Source of the DNA: Clostridium sporogenes
Lineage (GTDB): Bacteria > Bacillota > Clostridia > Clostridiales > Clostridiaceae
Assembly (NCBI RefSeq): GCF_001020205.1
Contig: NZ_CP011663.1
Location: forward strand, 3,720,001 to 3,784,000
Direction of reading: 5' to 3'
Length of the DNA stretch: 64,000 nt
Shown here: positions 53,201-63,512 of the stretch, piece by piece
Position numbering within the stretch: position 1 is the stretch's first letter
Layout: each line of letters opens with the position of its first letter
Notes under the pieces: generated by a model
The model's input: the letters and a program-made list of their open reading frames with translations, nothing else
Told to the model about the DNA's origin: nothing
Database searches by the model: none
Made by a program: the position numbers and the translations under genes

Positions 53201-56200
53201 TAGCTGCGGTAGATCTTATACCTAAATGTTTCATTTCTAAATTACTGTGAGTCCAAGATAAGTTAAAGGCATTTTTTACATTATCTATATTTCTATATTT
53301 CTCTGCTATTTTTATTCCTTCTTCTTTAGAATTACAAAAAGCAGTTGTATAGGCTACTATGCAGTTTTCTTTAGCCTTTAATTTTACTCTAGTTCTTATG
53401 CTTATAATAGGGTCTAGCACCGGTCCTAAAGAGCTTTTAAGGTTAGCTTCATTATCCATAGCCTGCGGATTAGATAAGTTTCTTCCTCTTCCTATAAAAT
53501 CTATTCTACTTGTTTCATATTGAAATCCACCAACTTGTTGCCCTTCCACAGCTACAGTTTGAATTAACCAAGGAGATATATCCTTTTCACTTCTTTTTCT
53601 TCTATTGGCTAAAATACAAAAAGGTTCTTCCTTCAATTCTGTTTTTACAAATAAATTGCTAAAGCTAGGATGAACTAAATCTGCATTATAATTTGCTAGT
53701 GTAGCCTCACAATAACTAGTTACTTCTATCACTCTGTCATTATTACTATTATTTTTTAAATTTATGCTTCTTATTTCTGCATCATCTTCTTGAGAAACCG
53801 TAACATGAGTTTCAGTTATTATGTTGCCATCCAATCTTGAAAAAATAATTTTTTCACTAGAAAACTGAGCTTTATAATGCTCACCTTCAAATTTACAAGG
53901 TTCATAAGTAGCGCTCCAATAATTATTAGCATTTATATTTTTTATATAAAAAAACAATCCTTTAGAGTCAGAAGTTAAGTCCTCTCTCCATCTATAAATA
54001 GTAGTATCATCTTTTTTACTATATCCTCCACCTCTATTAGAAATCATTAAAGAATAACTTCCATTAGATAATAACCCTACTCTAGGCATATCAGTTTTAG
54101 CTGTGTTATAGATTCTACTATATTGATTGATATTATTAAGCTTCAATTCTGTGTTATATTTTTTTATACTTCTATTGTATATAATTCTATTACTTTTTCT
54201 TTCTTGTAATAATAGTTCTGTAGCTTTAACTTCTGGTTTATTATGAAATCTATTTTGAAGTATATTATTATTAAGAATATTATTTAAAGCCATGAGGCTC
54301 ATTCCCTGATGATGTACCATAAAAGATTTAATTATAGCCTTACTCTTTCCTTTCGGTATTCTACTTTTAGTATAGTCTACAGCCTCATAAAATCCGTATC
54401 TATCTAATAATTTAGAATCTATTAGTGTATTTATATTCTCAATACCACTACTTATATCTTTTTGTAAAGCTAATATAGTTGAATAAGGCGATATAACTAA
54501 ATCCTTAGACAATCCTCTTTTTATTCCTATACCAGGCACACCAAAAGCCATATATTGATAGTTTTTATCTCCATCAAAATGATAAAATGCAGATTCTGAT
54601 ATTCCCCAAGGTATCCTTTTATTTTTAGCATACAATCGCTGTCCTTTTATTACTGATTTATAGGTTTCATCTAATAAAGTACCTTCATAATTCTTCATTA
54701 TTAATAAAGGCATAAAATACTCAAACATAGTTCCACTCCAAGAAGCTAAACCTTTTAATTTTTTCCCCATATAAGTTATACCTCTACCTAATGTTATCCA
54801 ATTATCTTGTGGAATGTCCCCCTTTGCTATAGCAACAAAACTTGCTTGCCTAGCTTCTGAAGCTAATAAATCATAATAAGAATTTGCCATCTCTCCTGAA
54901 TCTACATTGTATCCTATAGTAAATAAATTTCTATCCTTATTGTATAAAACTTTGAAATCTGTATTTTTAGCTAATTCATCTAATTTTAAATTTAATCCAT
55001 ATATATCCTGTATTAAATTTTTAATATTATCACTACTAATATTTAAATTATTTATAAAATTTAAAATCCATTCTCTTTCATAATTATCCTTTGTTTTTAT
55101 TTGTTCTAAATTTTTAATAATATAATTTATTTTATCTGGCATTTTTTTTATAGGTATCTTTGTGACAAAGTCTCTAATCTCTTCTATTATATCTTTACAT
55201 ATTCCTATATTTTCTATTATTTCATCCTTCCAAGGAATTAATTTTTTAAATTCCTGAATAGATTCATTTAAAAAATCGTATAACTTTTTATTCCAATAGA
55301 AATTGTTTATATCTATATTAAAATTATCTAATTCCTTTTGCTTGTTTAATATTTTTATAAATATATTGTTTATAAAAACAATATCCGGTTCCATTTCTTT
55401 TAAAATAAATATTATATTAAAATAAAAGTTATCTATATCCTCTTCTTTTTTTAATTCTTCATTAGCTAATTCTAGTATACTTAATAACCCATCAATATTT
55501 TTTTTGCTTAATAAAGGTTTATTTATAATATCCTTTAGAGATTCTTCTGTAAGCCATAAATATCCTACTAAATTCCCACTATCTACTGCAGATATATATC
55601 TAGGATTTAATGCTTTACCATTTTTTATATCATACCAATTATAAAAATGTCCCTCATATTTATCTAAATTATTCATACTAGATACTATATTTTCTAATCT
55701 ATTTATAAGATTTTCTAATGTTATAAATCCTAAATCATAGGCTACAATATTTGAAGTTATTCCCATTCCCATATTAGTAGGGGATGTTCTATAGGCTATT
55801 CCTTTATATGGTTCTTTCTGATAGTTATCTGGTGCTAACCATTTGGTATCTTCACAAACAAAATCTTCAAAATAAGCCCACGTTCTTCTAGCTATATCAA
55901 CTAATAATCCTCTATTGTCTTTAGTTAAATATAATTCATTTTTCTTATCCTGGCTTACATAGAAAGCTATATAAGGACTAATAAACCAAATTATACAAGC
56001 AGGTACAAGTAATATAGCTAATTCATTAGATCTTATTATAGATAAGTAAAGTATAATAAGAGCTATTAAGCTCCCCACCCACATATTTTTTATATATCCC
56101 CTAAAATCCTTTCGAGACATTTTCTCTGCCTCTTCTGCAGTTTGCCATTCTAATAAATTTTTTTTACTTATAAGAAGTCTATATAAAGTTCTTGCTATAG

Positions 56201-58907
56201 CATCTAACATTAAATATGCTTTGTGAGGTATAAAAGTAAATATTAAAAAGAATTGTTTTAATACATTTTTCACACTATATATCCTACCAGATAAACCTAT
56301 CCCTTTACCTGGGAAAATAATAACCTCTGAAACATTAAACAATATAGGTGCAATAATAGAAAGAAAAGCTACTGTAATCATTTCATTAGTTCCATAATAA
56401 CTAAGTAAAGAAATTAATATAAGTCTAATTATAGTTGGGGCTAAAAGACTTCTTCTGATATTATCTATTATTTTCCATTTTGATAATCTATTTATTGCTG
56501 TTCTTTTAAATATCCAAGGTATAAGCTGCCAGTCACCTCTAACCCATCTATGTAGTCTTTTACAACTTGAATTGTAATAGGCTGGGTATCCGTCTACTAA
56601 TTCTATATCTGTAACTAAAGCTGTTCTAACATAAGATCCCTCTAATAAATCGTGGCTTAAGACAGAATTTTCTTTTATTTCTCCATTAAGCATAGTATTA
56701 AAAGTATCCACATGATATATCCCTTTTCCTGTAAATATACCTTCTTTAAATACATCTTGATAAATATCAGATACAGCCGTAGTATAAGTATCTAATCCTA
56801 CCTGTCCGGAAAAAATTTTTGAAAATAAGGTTTTATTAGCATCTTCTACACCTATACTAATTCTAGGCTGCATAAGCCCATATCCATGAATCACTGATTT
56901 TTTCACATTATTTATTATAGGTTTATTAAGTGGATGCTCCATAGCGCCTATTAGCTTTTTAGCCACATTCCTTGGAAGTTTTGTATCTGCATCTAGTGTT
57001 ATTACATATTTAACTTTTTTTAAAATATTTATATCTCCACTTATAGTATTGTAACTAGTATTTTTTTCTCCACGTATAAGCTTATTAAATTCTTCTAACT
57101 TTCCTCTCTTTCTTTCCCATCCCATCCATATTTTTTCTTTTTCATTATATTGTCTATATCTATTTAAAAAGAAAAATATTTCTTCTCCTGCTTTGGAATA
57201 CTTATTATTTAACACCTTTACTCTCTTTAACATTTCTTTTATTATTTCTTCATCATTTTCTTCTTTTTCACTTTTGCTATCTTTAAAATCTCCTAAAATA
57301 GCAAAATAAAGATTCTTTTCTTTATTAGCTAAATAATATACTTCCATATCCTTTACTAATTCTTGAGCTCTTTTTTTACTTCCTATTAATGTAGGTATTA
57401 CAACAACTGTTGAATTTTCCTTAGTTATACCATTTGTGAATTGTAATTTAGGTATAAAATCTGGCTTAGTTAAATTATTCAAACTCCAATTTAGTATGGA
57501 TATTATAATTTCACTGCTAGGTATTAACAGTACTATGATTTGTAACAGCATTATATATATATTATTGTATTCTATGGATTTAATAATGAAAAATTCAAAT
57601 ATAAATGTAAAAACTATTATGCTAGTTATATAAGATCTAACTTTATTTTTAATTAAAAAATCTTTTATTTTATCCTTTTCTTCATTTTTTACACCTAATA
57701 CTTTTTTGAGTAATCTAACCCCCTTTTCTTCAACTATATAGTATCCTACATGTTTTTTATAATTATCTTCCTCAGCTTTAACTTGAAATTGCTGTGCACA
57801 TTCTATACTTTTTTTTGCTATATAACTTTCTGGGAGTTTTAATTTTCTTGAAAGTCTCTCTATTTTATTTCTATAAAAGTCTTTGGATGGGAAATCCATA
57901 TCATTATAAACTTTTAAAGGGTCTTCTTTTAATATTTCTTCGATAACACTAACATTCTGAAATATATTTTTCCAATTAATAGCTTCTATATCCCTTAATC
58001 CATTTATACAATTACCCATAATTATTTGTTGTTTAGATTGTTTTCTATATCCTAAATTTATTATGTTATCTATGTTTTTTTCTTTTATCTCTAATTGTTC
58101 TTGTATAAATAGATTTAATTTTTCTTCTTTTATTCCATTATCATTTATTATATTTATAAATGTTTCCATAAAATAAGGACTAATATTTATCCCATCATCC
58201 TTTAATTCATCAATAGTTTTTTCTAAATCTCCATCATTATAATTTTTAATTATTTTATCTGCTAATTCTTCTCCCCTTTTTCTTTCTCTTTGTATATATG
58301 TTATTTCTTCTGTTATCATAGATATCTTTTGTATTAAAGCTATTCTCAACATTATAGGCAAAGCCCATACTTCTGAGCTAGTCAATATATTATTCTTCTG
58401 ATATTCATTAATAAATTTTATTATAAAATCTTTATCCATATTTCCATGAAAATTGTGTATTATAGCTAAAGCTAAATGATATACTCTAGGGTAACATTTC
58501 ATTATACCTTTATTTATAACAGGTAATTTTACATAATAAGAAGATGGCATATTTTTTTTTATATCTTTATATTCTTTTTCTATAAGATATATATTGTCTA
58601 ATAACCACTCTCCAGCAGGTACAGTCATATTTATATCTTCATCTAAAGATACTATGTATTTGTAATTATTCATTATTCTCTCATAACTTTTATCTAAACT
58701 TTCCAAAACTAATTTTCTACATTTTCTATTAGATACTATACTATGAAATTCTGAAATATTTTCTGCCAATTGTTCTAAATTCTGTTTATCTTCACTAAAA
58801 AATATATTATTTATATCATCTATTAAACTTTCTTTACTATCACTATTCTTATATATTAAATATGTTAAAATAATTAAACTCACACAAATTGGTATAAACA
58901 CTGTCAT
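50277..58907 (-). CDS. Cyclic beta-1,2-glucan synthase-like giant protein (GT84 + GH94)
   Basis: A 2876-residue protein with the domain order of NdvB/Cgs, the enzyme that builds, exports and trims cyclic beta-1,2-glucans. An N-terminal helix is followed by a long helical region and membrane segments near 424-475. A GT84 domain has DADTKLPRN (DxD, about residue 636) and HRWVRGDWQLIPW near 786. More membrane helices follow to about 990. A glucoamylase-like domain lies near 1400 (SGTMFEYFMP, then PWGISESAFYHFDG). Two sugar-binding GH94 sandwiches lie near 1610 and 2115. The GH94 (alpha/alpha)6 domain has SGDWNDGMSTVGNQGKGES near 2564. It is a single-gene unit. Whether the product is cyclic, and where it goes in a Gram-positive cell, is not known to me. 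Confidence 0.85.
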   Translation of the reverse strand: MTVFIPICVSLIILTYLIYKNSDSKESLIDDINNIFFSEDKQNLEQLAENISEFHSIVSNRKCRKLVLESLDKSYERIMNNYKYIVSLDEDINMTVPAGEWLLDNIYLIEKEYKDIKKNMPSSYYVKLPVINKGIMKCYPRVYHLALAIIHNFHGNMDKDFIIKFINEYQKNNILTSSEVWALPIMLRIALIQKISMITEEITYIQRERKRGEELADKIIKNYNDGDLEKTIDELKDDGINISPYFMETFINIINDNGIKEEKLNLFIQEQLEIKEKNIDNIINLGYRKQSKQQIIMGNCINGLRDIEAINWKNIFQNVSVIEEILKEDPLKVYNDMDFPSKDFYRNKIERLSRKLKLPESYIAKKSIECAQQFQVKAEEDNYKKHVGYYIVEEKGVRLLKKVLGVKNEEKDKIKDFLIKNKVRSYITSIIVFTFIFEFFIIKSIEYNNIYIMLLQIIVLLIPSSEIIISILNWSLNNLTKPDFIPKLQFTNGITKENSTVVVIPTLIGSKKRAQELVKDMEVYYLANKEKNLYFAILGDFKDSKSEKEENDEEIIKEMLKRVKVLNNKYSKAGEEIFFFLNRYRQYNEKEKIWMGWERKRGKLEEFNKLIRGEKNTSYNTISGDINILKKVKYVITLDADTKLPRNVAKKLIGAMEHPLNKPIINNVKKSVIHGYGLMQPRISIGVEDANKTLFSKIFSGQVGLDTYTTAVSDIYQDVFKEGIFTGKGIYHVDTFNTMLNGEIKENSVLSHDLLEGSYVRTALVTDIELVDGYPAYYNSSCKRLHRWVRGDWQLIPWIFKRTAINRLSKWKIIDNIRRSLLAPTIIRLILISLLSYYGTNEMITVAFLSIIAPILFNVSEVIIFPGKGIGLSGRIYSVKNVLKQFFLIFTFIPHKAYLMLDAIARTLYRLLISKKNLLEWQTAEEAEKMSRKDFRGYIKNMWVGSLIALIILYLSIIRSNELAILLVPACIIWFISPYIAFYVSQDKKNELYLTKDNRGLLVDIARRTWAYFEDFVCEDTKWLAPDNYQKEPYKGIAYRTSPTNMGMGITSNIVAYDLGFITLENLINRLENIVSSMNNLDKYEGHFYNWYDIKNGKALNPRYISAVDSGNLVGYLWLTEESLKDIINKPLLSKKNIDGLLSILELANEELKKEEDIDNFYFNIIFILKEMEPDIVFINNIFIKILNKQKELDNFNIDINNFYWNKKLYDFLNESIQEFKKLIPWKDEIIENIGICKDIIEEIRDFVTKIPIKKMPDKINYIIKNLEQIKTKDNYEREWILNFINNLNISSDNIKNLIQDIYGLNLKLDELAKNTDFKVLYNKDRNLFTIGYNVDSGEMANSYYDLLASEARQASFVAIAKGDIPQDNWITLGRGITYMGKKLKGLASWSGTMFEYFMPLLIMKNYEGTLLDETYKSVIKGQRLYAKNKRIPWGISESAFYHFDGDKNYQYMAFGVPGIGIKRGLSKDLVISPYSTILALQKDISSGIENINTLIDSKLLDRYGFYEAVDYTKSRIPKGKSKAIIKSFMVHHQGMSLMALNNILNNNILQNRFHNKPEVKATELLLQERKSNRIIYNRSIKKYNTELKLNNINQYSRIYNTAKTDMPRVGLLSNGSYSLMISNRGGGYSKKDDTTIYRWREDLTSDSKGLFFYIKNINANNYWSATYEPCKFEGEHYKAQFSSEKIIFSRLDGNIITETHVTVSQEDDAEIRSINLKNNSNNDRVIEVTSYCEATLANYNADLVHPSFSNLFVKTELKEEPFCILANRRKRSEKDISPWLIQTVAVEGQQVGGFQYETSRIDFIGRGRNLSNPQAMDNEANLKSSLGPVLDPIISIRTRVKLKAKENCIVAYTTAFCNSKEEGIKIAEKYRNIDNVKNAFNLSWTHSNLEMKHLGIRSTAANMYQYIVSNILFINRNMKERESYIKYIKSGQSDLWAYGISGDHPIVLATLDKESGIDIVRQLLIAYRYWKMKNINVDLIIVNTKESSYMKTIEDSILNLINTLGLMNNINKSAGIFLFNKSTMKEEALSLLKAICRLYIDANKGSLAEQIDTGNNKNKELDLLQKKEIQYTAKPYNFKVPKLEYFNDIGGFDIGNNEYTIVLENYNNTPLPWINVMSNGNFGFHVSESGSSYSWYKNSRENKLTNWCNDPVIDGESEHLYIRDEETGEIWSITPKPIRDEGKYIINHGFGYSNFKHYTKGIIGEITSYCPIEDNCKISIIKLKNNTNIKREISVTYYASTVLGVSKQLSSPYISTYLDKENFIYSRNPYNSSFRETTAYLKIVGGEEESFTGNRKEFLGIDGTIENPKALNYEKLSNEVGAGIDPCMAENSKITLEPNEEKVLIAILGAEDSIETVKENINKYDNEIVAFKELDNTKEYWKSLTETIKVKTPDKSMDLMLNGWLLYQVIVCRLWARTAFYQSGGAYGFRDQLQDVMSVCYIDPEITKKQIIYSSSRQFKEGDVQHWWHPVVESGIRTRFSDDLLWLPYVTIDYIKNTGDYSILDESTNYLEEPPLKEGEDERYNVASVSREKGTIYEHCIRAINRALKFGEHNIPLMGSGDWNDGMSTVGNQGKGESVWLGWFLYTILESFINICDYKKDVVNMERYKEYLQFIKENIEKNAWDGSWYRRAYFDNGTPLGSIENEECTIDSLSQSWSVLSGAGKEDRVKEAMAAVERNLIKKDKGIIALLTPAFDKSTLQPGYIKGYLPGVRENGGQYTHAAIWVVLAFSKLKMEDKAWSLFNMINPINHTKSYFNCQNYKVEPYVMTADIYDVEPHIGRGGWSWYTGAASWMYRTGIEGILGLKLKGKDGFYVDPCIPKDWSEYEILYNRGNCKYNIKVVRENKKELWVDGKLKEGNIIPIFEEGTHEIKVII

Positions 58908-59060
58908 AAGAATTCATCCTTTCCTTATCAAGAGTATGCCTAATTTAGTATTTCCAATTAATATAAAAATATTACAATTAAAAACTAACCTATAAACAGA
59001 CATTAATTACAGTCCTTTCATTTACCTATACTTTAAATTAATATAAAACTAACTAAATAA

Positions 59061-59107
59061 AAAAAATCTTATTAAGTTAATTCAGATTTAACTCAATAAG
59101 ATTTTTT
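59061..59107 (-). terminator. Terminator of lysC-lysA
   Basis: AAAAAATCTTATT (59061-59073) pairs with AATAAGATTTTTT (59095-59107), with inner AGTTAA/TTAACT. T-rich sequence lies on both sides. It is in the right place to end the lysC-lysA transcript. Confidence 0.75.
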
Positions 59108-59165
59108 TATTTCTCATTACTAAAAAACATTTATTTTAATAAATATATTATTTTTAATAAATATT

Positions 59166-60452
59166 TTACACTTCATTTTGTATTAAATTTTCATAGCTTT
59201 GTCTTTTACATACTAACTTTACTTTATCATTATTAACAAAGACTACAGATGGTAATAAAGCTTTATTATAATTACTTGCCATAGAATATCCATAAGCTCC
59301 TGTATTTAATATTGCAAACAGATCATTAGTTTCTACTATTGGTAATTTTACATTATCTATTAGTACATCTCCTGATTCACAACATTTCCCTACTATTTTT
59401 ACTTCTTCTAATAAATTATCTAAGGCTTTGTTACATACTACACATTCATATTCTGATTTATATAATGCAGGCCTTATATTATCCGTCATTCCTCCATTTA
59501 CAGCTATATACTTAGCTACATTAGGAATTTCTTTAATGGAACCTACAGAATATAGTGTAACTCCTGAATTACCTACTATAGACCTACCTGGCTCTATTAC
59601 TAAAACAGGTTCTCTAACCCCTATATCTTTTGAATAATTTTTCACTTTATCTAATATAATTTTACAAAACTCTTCTATTTCTTTGGGCTCATCTCCATCC
59701 TTATAATATATTCCAAAACCCCCACCTAAATCTAGTTCCTCTATATCTATATTTAGTTCTTCATTAGTTGTTTTTATTAACTTAAGCATTATTTCTATTT
59801 CTTCTTCATAAGGTTTTGTTTCAAATATTTGAGAACCTATATGACAATGAAACCCGACAAATTGTATATTTTCTAGTTCATATGCTTTTTTTACTGCTTT
59901 AATAGCACCATTATCTATTAATGTAAATCCAAATTTAGAATCTATTTGTCCAGTTTTAATATATTCATGGGTATGTGCCTCAATACCTGGAATTATTCTT
60001 AAAATTACTCTTTGCTTTATATTTTTATTTTTACACACATTATTTATTATATCTAATTCCTGAAAATTATCTGCTACAAAGGTTCCAACACCTAAATTTA
60101 TGGCCATCTCTATTTCTTCTATAGTTTTATTGTTTCCATGAAAATATACCTTTCCCATAGGAAATTCACTTTTATAAGCGGTAAATATTTCTCCTCCTGA
60201 TACTACATCTAAATAAAGCCCTTCTTCTTTTATTACATTACACATAGCCTTAGTAAGAAATGCTTTCCCCGCATAAGCTACTTTATTTTTCCCTTTATTA
60301 AAGGAAGTTACATATCTTCTACAATTATCTCTTATAAGAGTTTCATCCATTACATATAAAGGTGTTCCAAATTCTTTAGCCAATCCTAAAGTGTTTATTT
60401 CACCTATATATAAATTATTGTTCTTTATATTCATACTTCCAAAAAGTTTCAT
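59166..60452 (-). CDS. lysA: Diaminopimelate decarboxylase
   Basis: The last enzyme of lysine synthesis, which decarboxylates meso-diaminopimelate using PLP. The 428-residue alanine-racemase-fold protein has the PLP lysine in AYAGKAFLTKA (K63), the glycine-rich phosphate site in DLGGGFGIYY near residue 222, EPGRSIVGNSG near residue 276, and the active-site CESGD near residue 349. NTGAYGYSMASNYN near residue 385 supplies the substrate-side tyrosine. It is 15 bp downstream of lysC, so both belong to one operon under the lysine riboswitch. Confidence 0.97.
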   Translation of the reverse strand: MKLFGSMNIKNNNLYIGEINTLGLAKEFGTPLYVMDETLIRDNCRRYVTSFNKGKNKVAYAGKAFLTKAMCNVIKEEGLYLDVVSGGEIFTAYKSEFPMGKVYFHGNNKTIEEIEMAINLGVGTFVADNFQELDIINNVCKNKNIKQRVILRIIPGIEAHTHEYIKTGQIDSKFGFTLIDNGAIKAVKKAYELENIQFVGFHCHIGSQIFETKPYEEEIEIMLKLIKTTNEELNIDIEELDLGGGFGIYYKDGDEPKEIEEFCKIILDKVKNYSKDIGVREPVLVIEPGRSIVGNSGVTLYSVGSIKEIPNVAKYIAVNGGMTDNIRPALYKSEYECVVCNKALDNLLEEVKIVGKCCESGDVLIDNVKLPIVETNDLFAILNTGAYGYSMASNYNKALLPSVVFVNNDKVKLVCKRQSYENLIQNEV

Positions 60453-60467
60453 ATTCCCACATCCTAT

Positions 60468-61670
60468 TTATAGATTAAATTCATTTGCTACTAAATTTAT
60501 AGCATTTATTTTATCTTCTACATTTATTGCACAAGTAATCCTTATTTCTGAGGTTGTTATCATTTTTATTTTTATATTATTATCACTGAAAATTTTTAAC
60601 ATTTTAGCCGCAACACCGGATGTATTTTTCATTCCCATTCCTACTATAGAAAATTTAGTTAGGTTTTCATCAATTTTTATTTTATCCTTTGTTGCATACC
60701 CCTTTATTATTTTCATTCCATCTTGTAAATCTTCTTTTGGTATAGTAAAAGATAAACTTATTCTACTATTTATAGGTGCTGTTTGACTTATCATATCTAC
60801 ATTTATTTGCTTTTCTGCCAATTTCGTAAATATATCCGCTACTATGTTTATGTTCTCATTTATATCTTCCATTGTTATTGCAACATCATCATCACTAGTT
60901 GCTAATCCTGTTACTGATTTTATTTCCATATTCATATTATTCATCCCCCTAATAACTGTTCCCTTGATATTGCTATTACTTAATCCTACATAAATAGGTA
61001 TATTATATTTTTCAGCTAATTCTATAGATCTTGAATGCATAACCTGTGCACCTAGGCTAGACAATTCTAACATTTCTTCATAATCTATATAATCTAATTT
61101 CTTAGCTTTATTATATACTCTTGGATCTACACTATATATTCCATCCACATCTGTGTATATTTCACATACGGCATTATTTAGCTTTGCTGCTATTGCTACT
61201 GCTGAGGTATCAGACCCACCTCTACCTAAAGTTGTTATGTTTCCCTCACAATTTATTCCTTGAAATCCTGCGACAACAACAACCTTTCCTTCCTTTAAGC
61301 TTTTATTTATCTTTTTTTCATCTATATCATTTATTAAGGATTTTCCATGTTGTCCATTGGTGCTTATATTGATTTGATAAGCAGTATAACTTATAGCATC
61401 TTCCCCTAGTTCCTTAATTGCCATAGATAAAAGTGATGATGACACCATTTCTCCTGTAGAAATTAATGCATCTAATTCTCTTTTATCTGGTATATTGCTT
61501 ATATCTTTAGCTAAATTTATAAGATTATCTGTAGTGTGCCCCATAGCAGAAACAACAACTACTATATCATTTCCTTCTTTTTTTCTTTTTACAATTGATT
61601 TGGCTACGTTTTTTATCTTTTCTACTGTTGCTACAGATGTACCTCCGTATTTTTGAACGATTGTTGCCAT
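60468..61670 (-). CDS. lysC: Aspartate kinase
   Basis: Aspartate kinase makes aspartyl phosphate, the entry to the lysine/threonine/methionine branch. The 400-residue monofunctional enzyme starts IVQKYGGTSVATVEKIKN and has TLGRGGSDTSAVAIAAKLN near residue 150 and CEIYTDVDGIYSVDPRVY near residue 171. Two ACT domains follow (about 265-330 and 345-400), the usual site of lysine or lysine-plus-threonine inhibition. AGGGGGGA precedes the ATG. It is the first gene after the lysine riboswitch, which suggests this isozyme is dedicated to lysine and cell-wall diaminopimelate. Confidence 0.97.
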   Translation of the reverse strand: MATIVQKYGGTSVATVEKIKNVAKSIVKRKKEGNDIVVVVSAMGHTTDNLINLAKDISNIPDKRELDALISTGEMVSSSLLSMAIKELGEDAISYTAYQINISTNGQHGKSLINDIDEKKINKSLKEGKVVVVAGFQGINCEGNITTLGRGGSDTSAVAIAAKLNNAVCEIYTDVDGIYSVDPRVYNKAKKLDYIDYEEMLELSSLGAQVMHSRSIELAEKYNIPIYVGLSNSNIKGTVIRGMNNMNMEIKSVTGLATSDDDVAITMEDINENINIVADIFTKLAEKQINVDMISQTAPINSRISLSFTIPKEDLQDGMKIIKGYATKDKIKIDENLTKFSIVGMGMKNTSGVAAKMLKIFSDNNIKIKMITTSEIRITCAINVEDKINAINLVANEFNL

Positions 61671-61760
61671 ATAAATCCCCCCTATTTATAAATAAAATAT
61701 TTTAAATATTTCTCCAAAATTTAATAAATACTCTAACTTATGTATTTCACAAAAATAAAA

Positions 61761-62000
61761 AATAATGCAACAAAGGAACACCTTTGCTGCATTATTTCAA
61801 TAATACAAATAAATAATATGCAACTTCCGTGTACCTATGCAGCTCTCCACTTTTTCAAGTGACAGCCTTACACATATTATGTGCAAAACCAGGAAAAACT
61901 TTTGCCAAACCTTTTCCTTCGGCCATAATTCCTTTTTTTATTCCTCAAAGTCTGCCGACTAAGAATAAATACTATTAATTACAGCACCTCTCCATAAGTA
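61761..62000 (-). promoter_or_regulatory. Lysine riboswitch (L box) with intrinsic terminator, upstream of lysC
   Basis: On the minus strand the aptamer runs from about 62000 to 61832. The P1 arms are TACTTATG and CATAGGTA. Conserved pieces in order are GAGAGGTGC, GTCGGCAGACTTTGAGG, GGCCGAAGG, GGTTTGGCAAA, CCTGGTTTTGC, GCTGTCAC and GGAGAGCT, all typical of the L box. The expression platform follows: AATAATGCAGCAAAGG (61796-61781) pairs with CCTTTGTTGCATTATT (61776-61761), then T-rich sequence. High lysine should favour the terminator and shut off lysC-lysA. Confidence 0.95.
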
Positions 62001-62064
62001 GCTTTCATTTAATTAAATTTTTATTAGTTTAACATGAATTATTAAATAAATCAATACTTTTAAT

Positions 62065-63363
62065 TTAAATATTAAAAAATTCTAGAAAAGACCTTATAGC
62101 ATAAACTTGATCCTCTACTCCTCCTAATTCTCTAATAGAATGCATAGCAAGTAATGCTGTTCCTATATCTACTGATGGTATATTTATATGAGTTCCAGAT
62201 ATAGGTCCTATAGTAGATCCCCCTCTTTCATCAGATCTATTTACAAATTTCTGTACTGGTACTTTGGCTCTATGACATATTTCTTCATATACAGAAGAAG
62301 AATAGGCATCTGAAGTATAGCTTTGGCTAGCACTAATTTTTATAACCGGACCATTATTCATAATTACTTTATTAGTAGGATCTGATTTTTCACCTACATT
62401 AGGATGTATAGCATGGGCTGAATCACAAGATATCATAAATGATTTTGAAAGAATTCTAAAGTGATCTTCTCTATTTTTGTTTAAACATAAAGTTATCCTT
62501 TCTAATGTTTGAGATAAGAATGGTGAATCCGCCCCTTGTTTCGTTACACTTCCTACCTCTTCATTGTCAAAACATACCATAATTTTTGTGGATTTATTAT
62601 TAGTGGAAGAAAGTAAGGCTTTAAGAGAAGCATGAACCATGGATAAATCATCTAATTTACCTGTAGATATAAATTCACTCTTATCTCCAATTAAACATCC
62701 CTTCTCAAATTCATATAAAAATAATTCAAAATCTAATATCTCATCTATATTAGCATCTAATTCTCTGCATATTATATTAACCAAGTAATTTTCTTTTTCT
62801 AATTTATCCTGAACCATTGAAATTATAGGCAACATATCCTTCTGTTTATTCAGTTCTATACCTTTATTTATATTTCTATTCATATGAATAGCTAAATTAG
62901 GAATTATAAGTATAGGTCTTTTTATATTTATAAGTTCCATTTTAGGTTTTAATGGATTTTCTCCTTTTAAAACTACTCTTCCTGCCAAGGATAAAGGTCT
63001 ATCCATCCAAGTATTTAGTATAGGACCTCCATATACTTCCGTATTAAGTTTAATATAATTACCCTCGGCAAAAATTTCTGGAGCAGGCTTTACTTTAAAA
63101 GTTGGAGAATCTGTATGAGAGGCCACTATTCTAAAACCTGAATTCTCTATTTCATCCTCTCCAATAAAAAATGCTACTATTGCAGAATCATTTTTAGTGG
63201 TAAAATATTTACCACCTTTTTTCAATTTCCAAGCTTCACTTTCTTTAATCTCTGTAAAACCTTCCTTTGTTAATACGTTTTTTAAATTATGTACCACATG
63301 ATATGGCGATGGACTATCATATATAAAATCTATTAGTTCATTAGATATCTTTATTTTATCCAT
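62065..63363 (-). CDS. M18-family aminopeptidase (aspartyl aminopeptidase-like)
   Basis: A 432-residue zinc aminopeptidase of the M18 family, cytosolic, usually a dodecamer. Metal-site segments are VASHTDSPTFKVKP near residue 82, FDNEEVGSVTKQGADSP near residue 257, CDSAHAIHPN near residue 302 and SGTHINIPSVDIGTALLAMH near the C-terminus. RGGSTIGPI is also conserved. I chose ATG at 63363 because AGGTG lies 6 nt upstream; a GTG at 63372 overlaps that site. It is divergent from the CDF transporter. It fits peptide use in a proteolytic Clostridium. Confidence 0.95.
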   Translation of the reverse strand: MDKIKISNELIDFIYDSPSPYHVVHNLKNVLTKEGFTEIKESEAWKLKKGGKYFTTKNDSAIVAFFIGEDEIENSGFRIVASHTDSPTFKVKPAPEIFAEGNYIKLNTEVYGGPILNTWMDRPLSLAGRVVLKGENPLKPKMELINIKRPILIIPNLAIHMNRNINKGIELNKQKDMLPIISMVQDKLEKENYLVNIICRELDANIDEILDFELFLYEFEKGCLIGDKSEFISTGKLDDLSMVHASLKALLSSTNNKSTKIMVCFDNEEVGSVTKQGADSPFLSQTLERITLCLNKNREDHFRILSKSFMISCDSAHAIHPNVGEKSDPTNKVIMNNGPVIKISASQSYTSDAYSSSVYEEICHRAKVPVQKFVNRSDERGGSTIGPISGTHINIPSVDIGTALLAMHSIRELGGVEDQVYAIRSFLEFFNI

Positions 63364-63512
63364 ATAAAACACCTACTTTTCATAATATTTTATAAATTTA
63401 TTATATCAGAGTATATTAATATATTATATGCTATAAAATATTTTAATATAGAAAATTTTACTAAAAAATATGTTATAATACATTTTATACTGAATTGAAA
63501 GTAGGTGCTATT

